Shown: positions 25,722 to 34,230 of the stretch, in pieces
Layout: each line of letters starts with the position of its first letter
Numbering within the stretch: position 1 is the first letter of the stretch
Origin: Arthrobacter sp. Y81
Lineage (GTDB): Bacteria; Actinomycetota; Actinomycetes; Actinomycetales; Micrococcaceae
NCBI RefSeq assembly: GCF_002929335.1
Contig: NZ_PJIL01000007.1
Location: 62,001-126,000, forward strand
Direction of reading: 5' to 3'
DNA: 64,000 bases
The notes under the pieces: model-generated
What the model was told of the DNA's origin: nothing
The model's input: only the letters and a program-made list of their open reading frames with translations
Database searches by the model: none
Made by a program: the position numbers and the translations under genes

Positions 25722-26986
25722 CCGGCATCCGCCGCGTCCAGGGCGTCAATGCGCTCCTGCCTGGATGCGGGCGAGTCAAGGCTGAAGGAACGGAAATCGC
25801 CCAGGTCCTCCCGGATCCACGCTTCCACCTCGGCGATCCGCTGCCCGATGCGCGGCGAAGACCTGCCGAACAGCCAGTGGGCGATCCGCTGCCCGACGGG
25901 ATCGTACTGCCAGAGTCCGATGATCCGGCCGCGGTCCATGATCGGATGGTCCGGCAGGTCGGCCTGCTGCGCCAGTATCGCGCCGAGCAGTGCCGCATCC
26001 CCGTCGCCGTCCGCGAACAGGTCCGCGGCGTTCCGCCGCTGGATGACGAGCGAGTCCGTCCCCGCGAGGAGCTGGATCTGTTCCTCCGCCGGCACGTCAA
26101 AAGCGGCGAGGCGTGCGACGTCGTCGGGCAGCATCCACAGCGCTTCGCCTTTGGCGGCAGGGTGGGCGGTGGGCACCTCAACGGCACCGGCGGCGGCCAG
26201 GGCCGCCTTGCTCTGGGCGACCGTGAACCCGGAGAACCACTGGGATTGCTTGAGCGTGGCTCCGCCGGTCCAGCCCAGGTACTTGCGGACCAGCTCAATG
26301 CGGGCGGCATCCATGTCCAACGGGCTCGGCGGCAGCTCCCACAGCGTGTAGGCGTAGCGCTGCTGATCGAGACGGCCGTTGGCGGGGACGCGGCGGATCC
26401 GGCCGTCGCGCTGCAGCAGGCCAAGAGCGGTGGGCAGGGTGGTGGAGACGCCCTGCCTCTTCCCTTCCTCGCCCAGGCTTCGGACGGAATCGCCGAGTTC
26501 ATCCTTGAGCTGTTTCGGATCCAGCGGGCGGCCGGCCCCGGCCAGAGCGTGCAGCACCTGGTCCTCGAGCAGCGTGAGTTCGCCGCGGTCCACCCCCAGC
26601 CTGCCAAGCACTTTGAAGACTTCGGCGGAATCCTTGCCCAGCTTCAGGGCCCACGCGAAATCCTCCGCGCCCAGGATGTACGTGCAGCCGCGAGCGCTGG
26701 GGAGTTCGTAGATCCGCAGCGCCAGGACGTCGGCATCAACCTGTTCGCGGCGGATTCCGGCACGGGCGAACAACGTGAGGTAGGGGTTGGCGCCGCCCAG
26801 GGAACGTGCCCAGCCGGCCCTGGCCAGGACCTCGGCCGCGGTATGACCGGCGAGGCTGCCGTCGAGGCCCTGTTTGTGCCAGGCCCACGCGCGCAGGCGT
26901 TCTGCCGTGACCGTGTGCGCCGGCGGCACGCTGACGGCCGCGGGATTAGCCTCCGGAGTCTCAACAGTGAGGGGCTCGGTTGTCAT
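25718..26986 (-). CDS. Winged-helix DNA-binding (HTH_42, YcaQ/AlkX-like) protein
   Basis: 422 residues, member of the winged-helix family that includes the crosslink glycosylase YcaQ/AlkZ and AlkX. Early motifs are LRAWAWHKQGLDGS and YLTLFARAG; LVRKYLGWTGGATLKQSQWFSG and LWQYDPVGQRIAHWLFG match the middle and C-terminal family blocks. The QxQ catalytic motif of AlkZ is not evident, so glycosylase activity is uncertain. ATG 26986 overlaps the glycosyltransferase stop (ATGA), making it the last gene of the four-gene operon, although its product looks functionally unrelated to the others. Confidence 0.85.
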   Translation of the reverse strand: MTTEPLTVETPEANPAAVSVPPAHTVTAERLRAWAWHKQGLDGSLAGHTAAEVLARAGWARSLGGANPYLTLFARAGIRREQVDADVLALRIYELPSARGCTYILGAEDFAWALKLGKDSAEVFKVLGRLGVDRGELTLLEDQVLHALAGAGRPLDPKQLKDELGDSVRSLGEEGKRQGVSTTLPTALGLLQRDGRIRRVPANGRLDQQRYAYTLWELPPSPLDMDAARIELVRKYLGWTGGATLKQSQWFSGFTVAQSKAALAAAGAVEVPTAHPAAKGEALWMLPDDVARLAAFDVPAEEQIQLLAGTDSLVIQRRNAADLFADGDGDAALLGAILAQQADLPDHPIMDRGRIIGLWQYDPVGQRIAHWLFGRSSPRIGQRIAEVEAWIREDLGDFRSFSLDSPASRQERIDALDAADAG

Positions 26987-28197
26987 AGGGGCCATTGTCC
27001 ATCAGCCGGCACGGCAACGGAATGACACGACGCAGTCCGGCTGCGCGGCGCGTTCTGTCCCGATCTGTCCGCCGCAATGCTGTCCAGCACCGTCCTGGCC
27101 GTGGCGTCCCAGCCCGGCAGCCGGTTGCGCGCATCCAGTGCCGCGTCGCGCCACCGCGAGCGAAGTTCCGGATCCGTCAGCCAGCCGCGCAGGACTGCCG
27201 CCAGCGGGGACGGGTCCGCGCCGAGGACGACGGCGACGCCCGGCAACGAGGGTCCCCCGCCGCCGTCGGGAGCTGCTGCCCCGCCCGGCGGCCCCGCCGG
27301 ACCCGGTGAACCCGCCGCGAGTGCCTCGACAGCGCCGGTGCCGGCCCGCACCACCACCGGGATTCCGCGGGCGAGGGACTCGGTGACCACCATCCCGTAC
27401 GCTTCAGCCCGCGAAATGAGCAGGCTGAGATCGGCACGGTGCCATGCCTCGTCCAGGGCATCCCCGCTGAGCTCGCCGCGGACTGCCACCCGGCCGGTAA
27501 GCCCGAGCCGGGTTATCACGCTGCGGACCGCCCGGGCGTAGGCGGGGTCGGCGGAATCGGAGCCCACCAGCGCCGCGGACCAGGGCAGGTCCGTGAGTCC
27601 TGCGAGTGCCTTCAGCAGCAGGAGCTGGTCCTTGTTCGGCAGCAGTGCGGCCACTGCCACGAGGTGTGGCGGGTTCGAGCCGGCCGCAGGAGGAGCGGCA
27701 TCAGTGCCGGGCAGCGCCACATGGATCGGGACGGGGCAGTGCTTGTCCCGGATCGCCGCAGCCGTCGTCGAACTGGTGCAGATTACGCCCGCGGCGGCCG
27801 CCAGCGCACGTTCCTCCAGGTCCGGGTGCGTTGCCAGCGGCATGTGCAGCAGGATCCACGCGGGCCGTCCCGCGGCGGCTGCCGCCTCCATTTCCAGCGG
27901 CGCGCCCAGCGCAACCAGACCGTCCACGATGGTCACCGGCGTCGCGGCCCGTTCGGCGCCGGCGCTGTCCAGGCCGTCATCGCTGCCGCCGTCGAGCAGC
28001 AACCCGGCCAGCCGCCGTCGTTCTTCCACGCTGCCCACCGGCCAGTGACCGTCAGCGGGGCAGACGTCCACGTCCGCCCCGTGGGCGGTGAGCCCGCGGA
28101 CCAGCGCGGCGTTGTAGGCGTTGCCCCCTGAGTTGTGCAGCACGTTGCCCGGCACGATCAGCCGGACCGCCAGCCTGTCCGCGCGGGGCCCGGGCAT
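26983..28197 (-). CDS. GT4-type glycosyltransferase (GT-B fold)
   Basis: 404 residues. An N-terminal acceptor half (LIVPGNVLHNSGGNAYNAALV, residues 10-30) is followed by a GT4 donor half: VAVAALLPNKDQLLLLKALAG, GRVAVRGELSGDALDEAWHRADLSLLISRAEAYGMVVTESLARGIPVV, which carries the EX7E-type motif. A Gly/Pro-rich insertion occupies about 315-335. It starts 4 bases after the pterin-synthase-like gene and overlaps the next gene by 4. It presumably glycosylates the product of its two upstream partners; sugar and acceptor are unknown. Confidence 0.88.
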   Translation of the reverse strand: MPGPRADRLAVRLIVPGNVLHNSGGNAYNAALVRGLTAHGADVDVCPADGHWPVGSVEERRRLAGLLLDGGSDDGLDSAGAERAATPVTIVDGLVALGAPLEMEAAAAAGRPAWILLHMPLATHPDLEERALAAAAGVICTSSTTAAAIRDKHCPVPIHVALPGTDAAPPAAGSNPPHLVAVAALLPNKDQLLLLKALAGLTDLPWSAALVGSDSADPAYARAVRSVITRLGLTGRVAVRGELSGDALDEAWHRADLSLLISRAEAYGMVVTESLARGIPVVVRAGTGAVEALAAGSPGPAGPPGGAAAPDGGGGPSLPGVAVVLGADPSPLAAVLRGWLTDPELRSRWRDAALDARNRLPGWDATARTVLDSIAADRSGQNAPRSRTASCHSVAVPADGQWPL

Positions 28198-28201
28198 GTG
28201 C

Positions 28202-28600
28202 TTACGCGGCGTCGAAGTCGAGCGCGAACGAGGCCCAGGCGTCGGGGTTCTCCCGGAGGGTGACGTCCAGTCCTGCCAGTTCCCGCCCGTCCTCACCGTC
28301 GCGGACCTTCGCGGCGACGGCCTCGGCGATGTACTGCGCGAGGGCCTCGGTGGTGCTCAGCTTCCCGGCAAAGTCCGGGTGCTCGTCGAGGTTCTTGTAG
28401 TTCAGGCCGGCCAACACTTCCTCAATGAGCCCGCCGGCCGCACCGATGTCCAGGACGATGGCGTCGTCGTTCAGCGCCCGACGGCGGAAGGTCACCTCCG
28501 CCACGAACGTGGCCCCGTGCAGGCCCTGGGCGGGACCGAAGGCTTCGCGCGGCAGGCTGTGGGCAATCATGAAGTGGCGGCGGACAGTCAGGCTGAACAA
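28202..28600 (-). CDS. 6-pyruvoyltetrahydropterin synthase / QueD-like protein with altered zinc site
   Basis: 132 residues, T-fold protein. First zinc His in RRHFMIAHSL (His14) and the second in GLHGATFVAEV (His28) are kept, but the third ligand of the usual HGH is Ala30 and the catalytic Cys region reads AQG. LNYKNLDE and STTEALAQYIAE match the family. It may bind pterin without normal PTPS/QueD chemistry. TTG is the likely start, 3 bases after the dehydrogenase stop, with GAGGT 5 bases upstream. It sits between the dehydrogenase and glycosyltransferase genes. Confidence 0.82.
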   Translation of the reverse strand: MFSLTVRRHFMIAHSLPREAFGPAQGLHGATFVAEVTFRRRALNDDAIVLDIGAAGGLIEEVLAGLNYKNLDEHPDFAGKLSTTEALAQYIAEAVAAKVRDGEDGRELAGLDVTLRENPDAWASFALDFDAA

Positions 28601-28603
28601 GGG

Positions 28604-29608
28604 CTACCTCTTGTCTTCGGCGGGGTATTCAACAACGTGGCAGAGCGCATCCAGGCGGCCGTCGGCCAGATCATGGACGACGGCGGGAAGTTCCGCAAAC
28701 GGGGAGGATCCCGTCAGGAAGGTGTCGTAGACGGGATCGCTGAGCAGGGACACGGCCAGCGCCAGGCGGTCGGCGTTGGTCCGGCGGTGGCGGCGCGAGC
28801 GGGCCACGACCCCCACCTGGCTGGCACGGATGGAGAGCCGGCGGGCATGGAAGTCCTCCCCCAGCGGGATGGTGACCTTCCGGTCGGCGTACCAGGACAT
28901 CTCGATGACGTCCCCTTCATCGCCCACCAGCTGCAGGCTCCGTTCGAGGCCTTCCTGGGAGGCCGAACAGTGGATCACGATGTCACAGTCCGCAAGGGCG
29001 TCGTCGGGGTGCGCGAATTCGACACCGAGTGCTTCGGCGAAGGCGCGTTTCGCCGGATCGACGTCGATCAGCTGGAGCCGCTGCAGCGGAAAGGTGCGCA
29101 GCAGGGTGGCCACCATGCCGCCGACCAGGCCTGCGCCGACAACGGCCACGCGGTCGCCCAGCCGGGGCCCGGCTTCCCACAAGGCATTGACGGCGGTTTC
29201 CACGGTTCCCGTGAGCACTGCCCTGCGGGCCGGGACGTTCTCCGGGACCACGGTGAGGGACTCGACCGGGACAACGTAGCGGTCCTGGTGCGGGTGCAGG
29301 CAGAACACGGTGCGCCCCACCCAGTCCACGGGACCCGCCTCCACGGTTCCCACGGAGAGGTAGCCGTACTTCACTGGCGAGGGGAAGGAACCCTCCTGCA
29401 AGGGCGCCCGCATTTGTTCGGCAACCCGGGGCGGCACGTTGCCGCAGTGGACCACCGTTTCGGTGCCCTTGCTGATGCCCGAGTAAAGGGCACGGACCAG
29501 CGCTTCGCCGGGGCCCGGCGCGGGCAGGTCCTCGCTCCGGAGTTCGCCTTTTTCGTGGCCGACGGTCCAATAGGCCTTGGCTTGGGAGCGCTGCTGGGAA
29601 TTGATCAT
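28604..29608 (-). CDS. Medium-chain dehydrogenase lacking the catalytic zinc cysteine
   Basis: 334 residues, MDR fold. The catalytic Cys position of zinc alcohol dehydrogenases is replaced: residues 42-50 read YSGISKGTE, as in BchC-type and other zinc-independent members. The nucleotide-binding Rossmann motif is VAVVGAGLVGGMVATLL, with the acidic LIDVD end favouring NAD. ATG 29608 is preceded by TAGATT (-10) 10 bases upstream. First gene of the dehydrogenase, pterin-synthase-like, GT4 and winged-helix operon; divergent from tRNA-Ser. Confidence 0.88.
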   Translation of the reverse strand: MINSQQRSQAKAYWTVGHEKGELRSEDLPAPGPGEALVRALYSGISKGTETVVHCGNVPPRVAEQMRAPLQEGSFPSPVKYGYLSVGTVEAGPVDWVGRTVFCLHPHQDRYVVPVESLTVVPENVPARRAVLTGTVETAVNALWEAGPRLGDRVAVVGAGLVGGMVATLLRTFPLQRLQLIDVDPAKRAFAEALGVEFAHPDDALADCDIVIHCSASQEGLERSLQLVGDEGDVIEMSWYADRKVTIPLGEDFHARRLSIRASQVGVVARSRRHRRTNADRLALAVSLLSDPVYDTFLTGSSPFAELPAVVHDLADGRLDALCHVVEYPAEDKR

Positions 29609-29714
29609 CTTGCTTACGAATCTAGTCCCCGGCGCGGGCGCTGGGAAGACAGCTTGCCCCCGGCGCGCCGTCGTTTTGTGGAAGCGAGGCATGCTCCGGT
29701 AACCTATTCAGGTT

Positions 29715-29804
29715 GGTGACGTGTCCGAGCGGCCGAAGGTGCAACACTCGAAATGTTGTTTGGTGTCAAAGCCAACGTGGGTTCAAATCCCACCGTCACC
29801 GCCA
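29715..29804 (+). tRNA. tRNA-Ser (anticodon CGA)
   Basis: Class II tRNA. Acceptor GGTGACG (29715-29721) pairs with CGTCACC (29794-29800), discriminator G29801, CCA encoded (29802-29804). Anticodon stem CAACA/TGTTG encloses CTCGAAA, so the anticodon is CGA (reads UCG); a long variable arm follows. The accessory region begins directly downstream. Confidence 0.96.
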
Positions 29805-29807
29805 AGT

Positions 29808-29856
29808 AGCAAGGCCCCTGCTTCCCTTATAAACAAAGGGAAGCAGGGGTTTTGCT
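29808..29856 (+). terminator. Rho-independent terminator of tRNA-Ser
   Basis: CCCCTGCTTCCCTT (29815-29828) pairs perfectly with AAGGGAAGCAGGGG (29836-29849) followed by TTTT; outer pairs with two G-T wobbles extend the stem to about 21 bp. Confidence 0.92.
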
Positions 29857-29965
29857 TTGCCCGGGAATTCGCCCCGCAGTAACGCAACGGTAACAAAGTT
29901 CTGCCCCGATAGAGACTATGGAGAGGATGAACATCATGACACTCCTGGTTCGCGCTTTCCCTAAC

Positions 29966-29981
29966 GACAACCTTGGTTGTC
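29966..29981. promoter_or_regulatory. Perfect 16-base palindrome GACAACC-TT-GGTTGTC
   Basis: Two 7-base arms around TT in otherwise gene-poor DNA. It looks like a dimeric regulator site, but no regulator or intact target is adjacent. Confidence 0.4.
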
Positions 29982-30067
29982 CTCGATAGGCGGCACGCGG
30001 CGAGCACCTAGGAATTATGTGTCCGTCGTTTGGAAAAGCTGTCGACGAAGACACGCGCCGTGGCAGG

Positions 30068-30196
30068 ATGAGGTCCACTATGGACAGGCGGTTACGGCGC
30101 GCTCCCGACGCGGAATGGGTGTTGATGTACCGGCTCGGACTGAGCCGAACGGCTAAAAGTTCGGTCCGCGTGTGGCCCACACACGGTCCAGACTGA
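30068..30196 (+). pseudogene. Possible remnant of a helicase-associated-domain gene
   Basis: A 42-codon frame opening after GGCAGG; its APDAEWVLMYRLGLSRT stretch resembles the start of actinobacterial helicase-associated or homeodomain-like repeat proteins, which normally run several hundred residues. The rest is missing. Recognition rests on about 20 residues. Confidence 0.3.
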
Positions 30197-30205
30197 TCCC
30201 CGGTG

Positions 30206-30382
30206 TCAATGAGCGGCGAGCTTCTCGTGGTCGATGTTTACTGCGCTTTTGCGGCTCACTTCGTCAGTCACGTCGTCGGTGTTGCGCAGCAGATGCTCGG
30301 GGCAATCCACCGTGACCAGTTCGCGGATCCAACGACGGTGGCGGGGTATCCATCTGACTTTCCCGACCCGCCATCTCCGCAG
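30206..30382 (-). other. Open 58-codon stretch following the upstream stop in the same frame
   Basis: In the same frame as the preceding minus-strand gene, directly after its TGA, 58 sense codons run to a TGA at 30206. The translated end (VDCPEHLLRNTDDV, then KSAVNIDHEKLAAH) has a natural protein composition, unlike nearby non-coding frames. It has no credible start codon. It may be the C-terminal remnant of a deleted gene. Confidence 0.35.
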
Positions 30383-30880
30383 TCAGTATCCGTAGTGATT
30401 GACCACGATCTGCACCGTGGAGTTGTCATCCCCGGGTCCGTAGTCGTGCACCGAGATGCGTACGTTCCAGCCGTCAATAATTCCGACAGCCCGGCAGTCC
30501 AGTCCACCTGCGTTGAACCGCGGGTTCCTCTCGCACTTTTCCAGCTCCTGGGGAACCAGGCTGACCTGGTGGATGTATTTCTCCAGGTCGCCTTGCTGGT
30601 ACGCCTGATGGGTGGCCCATCTGTAGGCATACTGCGAACACGGGCCGTCCAAGGGGGTGGTGCACATCGCAGCGGCCACCGGCGGCTGGGTGTCCAGGTT
30701 CTCCCACCCGGGACTGGTTTCAAGCCGATCGGCGATCGACTTGAGCTCGGCAATGATCTGGTTGCTCTTCCACGACGTCCAGATGAAGAAGGCTGTGAGA
30801 CAGACAGCCAGCGCGGCCACCACAGCAAGCCAGACCTTACGGCCGCGGCTCATTCTCTTGGGTATTCCTGTGACCCCCAT
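30383..30880 (-). CDS. Membrane-anchored protein of unknown function
   Basis: 165 residues, no family recognised. A basic start (MGVTGIPKRMSRGRKVW) and one membrane helix (about residues 15-37) anchor a ~125-residue outer domain with several Cys (MCTTPLDGPCSQ, then ELEKCE and GGLDCRAVG), which could form disulfides, and a C-terminal strand-rich end (STVQIVVNHYGY). TACCCT lies 6 bases before ATG 30880, a leaderless start; a start further upstream has no better signal. Confidence 0.6.
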   Translation of the reverse strand: MGVTGIPKRMSRGRKVWLAVVAALAVCLTAFFIWTSWKSNQIIAELKSIADRLETSPGWENLDTQPPVAAAMCTTPLDGPCSQYAYRWATHQAYQQGDLEKYIHQVSLVPQELEKCERNPRFNAGGLDCRAVGIIDGWNVRISVHDYGPGDDNSTVQIVVNHYGY

Positions 30881-31152
30881 GAGAACAGGGTAGTCAGGAC
30901 CAGGCAGCTGCACTCCGCGACCGTAAGCATTTCATTCAAAGCCGGCCGCGAGGCGTGGCGGCCGTCACCCTCTATTCTGCGCCTTGCAGATGTGCTTCAA
31001 ATCCGAGGACGCATTTGCGTTTAGACTTTGCCGGGATATGGCCGAACAGGCCGATCACATACTGGGGGAAATATGCTTCGTCGTACCATCAGCGCGTCTT
31101 TGCTCATACTCACAGCCACGTTGACATTCCGCGCCCAAGGCATGTAGCCGAA

Positions 31153-31698
31153 ATGTCGACAGCGCAGATCATAAACATCTCCATCACGGTATTCACGACT
31201 GTGTCCATTGCCCCGATTGCCTGGTGGGCGCGGAAGCACCCCAACCGGTCCAAGGAGTACCCGGAACAGGTTCGTATGCCGAAGGTGCTTTTGATCTTTG
31301 GCTGGCTCTGCGTGTCCGTGGGGCTCCTCATGGGTCTGTTCGCCTTCACCACAGCCCGCGCACCTCTTGGTGCCCGTATTGCTTCGGTGGCGATTCTCCT
31401 GGGCGGGATGGCATTCGTCGCGATGTACCGCAACTTTTACGTGGCTCCGCGCGCCTATGAGGTGGCCTTCCGCAGCGTGCTCGGCAAGGAACACCTGATT
31501 GCCTATAGCGACATCGCGCACTACAGCGTGGGGACGTTGAGAGGTCAGCAGTTCCTGACAGTGAAATCCGTTCACGGTGTCAAGCTCAGCCTGAACATGA
31601 GTGCTTACGACATGACTCCGTTGCTGCGGGCAATTGATTTCCGCGAGGTGACAGACCGCTGGCCTGTCAGACCCGAGGTCGCTGTGCACGACATGTAG
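31153..31698 (+). CDS. Three-helix membrane protein of unknown function
   Basis: 181 residues. Three membrane helices (about 5-25, 45-66 and 75-97) are followed by a ~85-residue cytoplasmic domain with alternating strands (YEVAFRSVLGKEHLIAYSDI, QFLTVKSVHGVKLSLNMSAYD) resembling a bacterial PH-like domain. ATG 31153 was chosen because upstream codons encode a non-hydrophobic, His/Arg-rich stretch. A hairpin follows the gene. No function can be given. Confidence 0.65.
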   Translation: MSTAQIINISITVFTTVSIAPIAWWARKHPNRSKEYPEQVRMPKVLLIFGWLCVSVGLLMGLFAFTTARAPLGARIASVAILLGGMAFVAMYRNFYVAPRAYEVAFRSVLGKEHLIAYSDIAHYSVGTLRGQQFLTVKSVHGVKLSLNMSAYDMTPLLRAIDFREVTDRWPVRPEVAVHDM

Positions 31699-31750
31699 CG
31701 CAGCGGCTACGCTGGGAAGCAGAGAAGCTTAGGATGTTCCTCTAAGAAAT

Positions 31751-31785
31751 GGCGGGCCTTGTTCCTTCGGGAAGAAGTGCCCGCC
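31751..31785 (+). terminator. Hairpin terminator of the three-helix membrane protein gene
   Basis: GGCGGGC...TTCC pairs with GGAA...GCCCGCC around a TTCG tetraloop (31766-31769), with inner mismatches; a pyrimidine-rich tail follows. Confidence 0.6.
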
Positions 31786-31917
31786 ACTTCTCATTTCACT
31801 GGCTGCTGGCTGCTGGCTGGCAGGCGCTTCTCGGCGAACTCTCTAGTTTTGGGTCACCAGCGAATTTGCGAACTGCCTGGTCCCCGGTTTCAGAGCGGGT
31901 GCCCCTAAGCTCGGTCC

Positions 31918-32445
31918 ATGCCCGAAACCGCAGATCAGCCCGTCGCCGTGCGCGCGACGGCTTTCATCAGGCCTTCTAGGTGGCGGCACCGCCCGGTACG
32001 ACTGGTCACCTACGATGCCTACTGGGCAGATGGTCGCTTGGACTTCGATGTGGACCTCTCGACGATGATGTACCGGGGATTCCCAGCGGACTTCGCAGCC
32101 ATCGACGAGAGCGTGCACGCCCACTGCCCGGAAGTAGGAACCGGCCGGTGGGTGGACGACTTCGGCAGGGTCGTCGAGGGACCCAGTGAGATTAATCCGA
32201 ACCCGCCAGGAAACCGTGGAGGAGAGCGGCGGAAGTATGGGGTTTCGAGATACGAGTCGAACCCGAAGGCGAACCGCGCGTGGCGTCTCGGCCGGGGAGT
32301 AGCCGGCCTCGGCCTCGGCCTCGGCGTTTTTCTCACCACAGGACCGATAAGTGACGGGATCGCCGGTTTCGTGGGAGTTATATTCTGCGCCGGCGGCCTG
32401 GCTTCGCTCGCGGGCTTCATCCCCGGCAAACACCGATGGTGGTGA
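31918..32445 (+). CDS. Hypothetical protein with two C-terminal membrane helices
   Basis: 175 residues, unknown. Residues 1-100 are soluble and strand-rich (YDAYWADGRLDFDVDLSTMMYRGFPADF...), with a Pro/Asn/Arg linker (about 90-120) and two hydrophobic Gly-rich helices (about 125-168). TAAGCT lies 6 bases before the ATG, supporting a leaderless start. It is one of several membrane genes of unknown role between tRNA-Ser and the adenylate-kinase paralogue. Confidence 0.6.
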   Translation: MPETADQPVAVRATAFIRPSRWRHRPVRLVTYDAYWADGRLDFDVDLSTMMYRGFPADFAAIDESVHAHCPEVGTGRWVDDFGRVVEGPSEINPNPPGNRGGERRKYGVSRYESNPKANRAWRLGRGVAGLGLGLGVFLTTGPISDGIAGFVGVIFCAGGLASLAGFIPGKHRWW

Positions 32446-32521
32446 GTCGCACGTCCACGGTGAGGTGATCTTCTCTGTTTCTGGAGGCCGTCACTTCAGG
32501 AGGCCGGCAGTGCCTACGGAG

Positions 32522-33127
32522 TTAGCTGACGCGGCGATAGCGGATGTGGGTGGCCAGCGGGGAGTGAAGCACCTCGGCGGGTTCGAAGCCGAAGGATTCA
32601 ACCCCGCCGAAGATGCGCTCCCCCGAACCGAGCAGGACCGGTGCGATGTCGAGGGTGAGCTCGTCGATCACGCCGGCGATCAGTGCCTGTCGCACGGTCG
32701 AAGCCCCACCCGCGATGTCCACGCCTTTGTCCCCGGCGGCCCGGCGCGCTGCGGAGTAGGCCGCGTCGAAGCCCTCGGTAACGAAGTGGAACGTCGTCCC
32801 GCCGTCCATCTGGATCGGATCATGTCCGTGATGGGTCAGGACGAAAACCGGCGCGTGGTACGGCGGTTCGGCTCCCCACCACCCGGTCCATTCCTCATCC
32901 CAGTCCCCACGGACAGGGCCGAACATATTCCGACCCATCACATACGCGCCCCGCGGGCGCATGAGCCACTCGTTCGCAACCTTGTCGGCATCGTTGGCTC
33001 GCGGGTCGCCGATGTGCCAGCGGTGCAGCTCCAGCCCCCGCTTGCCCAGGGGGTCCTCGCGGCTTTGGTCCGGCCCGGCGACAAAGCCGTCCAGCGAGAT
33101 CGACATGTGGCAGGTGGTGTCCGGCAC
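32522..33127 (-). CDS. RibD C-terminal / dihydrofolate-reductase-like protein
   Basis: 201 residues, DHFR-like fold (RibD_C). MSISLDGFVAGPDQ (about residues 7-20) is the signature of this family; GAYVMGRNMFGPVRG and VDIAGGASTVRQALIAGVIDELTLDIAPVLLGSGERIF match the NADPH-binding core. Members reduce pterin- or flavin-like or unknown substrates and are not true FolA. A GTG at 33127 is the best start: a perfect AGGAGGT lies 5 bases upstream. Confidence 0.9.
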   Translation of the reverse strand: MPDTTCHMSISLDGFVAGPDQSREDPLGKRGLELHRWHIGDPRANDADKVANEWLMRPRGAYVMGRNMFGPVRGDWDEEWTGWWGAEPPYHAPVFVLTHHGHDPIQMDGGTTFHFVTEGFDAAYSAARRAAGDKGVDIAGGASTVRQALIAGVIDELTLDIAPVLLGSGERIFGGVESFGFEPAEVLHSPLATHIRYRRVS

Positions 33128-33229
33128 CGCGAACCTCCTGAGTGATTGCGACTTGGATGCGGTCGTGTGCGGATTCTGGTCGGTAACGGCCACAGTCCGG
33201 CCGACTTCAGCTTCAGTGCACTGTTGGTG

Positions 33230-34006
33230 TTAGTGCTCCGCTTCTGCGGCAGCCTTCTTGGCGTTTTTCTCAGCGTCCTTCTCGGCGCGCAGCGCCTCCG
33301 CATCGTGCTGTTCCTCGGCTTTTTCCTTGTGGATGACCTCTGCCAGGAGCTTCTCCATCTCCTTGGCGACGCCGGCCGCTGACGCCGGGTTCTGGCCGGT
33401 CACCAGCCGCTCGTCCACCACGACCTTCTCTTCAAAGACACCAGCGGAGACGTGGGTGGCGCCCTGCTCCTCGAGCCGGTCTGCCAAAAAGAACGGGATG
33501 ACCTTGTCCTTCCCCGCGGCAACCTCCTCGTCGTTGGTGAAGGCAGCGACCTTCCTGCCCTCGACCAGCCGAAATCCGTTGGCCAACTCGACGTTCAGCA
33601 GCCCGGCCGGCCCGTGGCAGACAGCGCCCACCACGCCGCCGGCGTTATAGACGCTGGCTACGAGTTTCTGCAGGCCTTCGCTGTCCGGGAAGTCCCACAT
33701 GGTGCCGTGGCCTCCCACGAGATAGACGGCGTCGTACTGTTCGGAATCAACGACGTCGATGCGGGCCGTGTTGTAGAGTCCGGCGCGCGTGGTCTCGTCC
33801 TCCGTAAAGGCAACCTGGATGGGATCTTCTGAGTCCACCTCGTCGCGCGGCGGCTGGCCGCCCTGGATGGACGCGAAGTCGACAAAATGCCCTGAATCCT
33901 TGAAGACCTTCCAGGGATGTGCCGCCTCGGCCACGTTGTAGCCGGTCTTCTCTCCGGTATCGCCGATCTCGGAAACGCTGGTCAGTACCATGAGGATTTT
34001 CTTCAT
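33230..34006 (-). CDS. DJ-1/PfpI-family protein (Hsp31 / glyoxalase III-like)
   Basis: 258 residues. The class I glutamine-amidotransferase-like fold carries the nucleophile elbow GAVCHGPAGL (Cys-His) and YLVGGHGTMWDFPDSEGLQ, with Glu in TGYNVAEAAHPW; this resembles Hsp31-type chaperone/glyoxalase III proteins that detoxify methylglyoxal. About 35 C-terminal residues are a Lys/Glu/Ala coiled-coil tail absent from typical members. AGGAG lies 6 bases before the ATG. Confidence 0.93.
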   Translation of the reverse strand: MKKILMVLTSVSEIGDTGEKTGYNVAEAAHPWKVFKDSGHFVDFASIQGGQPPRDEVDSEDPIQVAFTEDETTRAGLYNTARIDVVDSEQYDAVYLVGGHGTMWDFPDSEGLQKLVASVYNAGGVVGAVCHGPAGLLNVELANGFRLVEGRKVAAFTNDEEVAAGKDKVIPFFLADRLEEQGATHVSAGVFEEKVVVDERLVTGQNPASAAGVAKEMEKLLAEVIHKEKAEEQHDAEALRAEKDAEKNAKKAAAEAEH

Positions 34007-34230
34007 GAAGTGCTCCTATCGTCTAAATTCCACCCTACGCCTAACCGGATTCCGGCCCTCCTCGGCCGCAGTCGGAATCTAGGAGAGCAACCTTGTTGCC
34101 GGCTTTCATGTGGACGACGACGTCGCTCCCTTGATAGCCATGGCTCTACCTCATTCTTCGTTAGGGTGAAGACTATGTGTACGGCAGCGGGCCGAGCATG
34201 GCCCCTTAGGAGAACGGACATTGCGGACAA

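Larger units (their letters stand above)
29857..30205. other. Gene-poor stretch after tRNA-Ser
   Basis: About 350 bases with no intact gene: a 24-codon open frame after GAGAGG (ATG 29928), a perfect 16-bp palindrome and a possible gene remnant, the last two listed separately. Looks like decayed accessory DNA. Confidence 0.5.

Noticed and set aside
34021..34165. Short minus-strand frame with HMKAGNKVALLDSD
   Set aside because: Looks protein-like for a few residues, but has no start or ribosome site and stops within about 35 codons.
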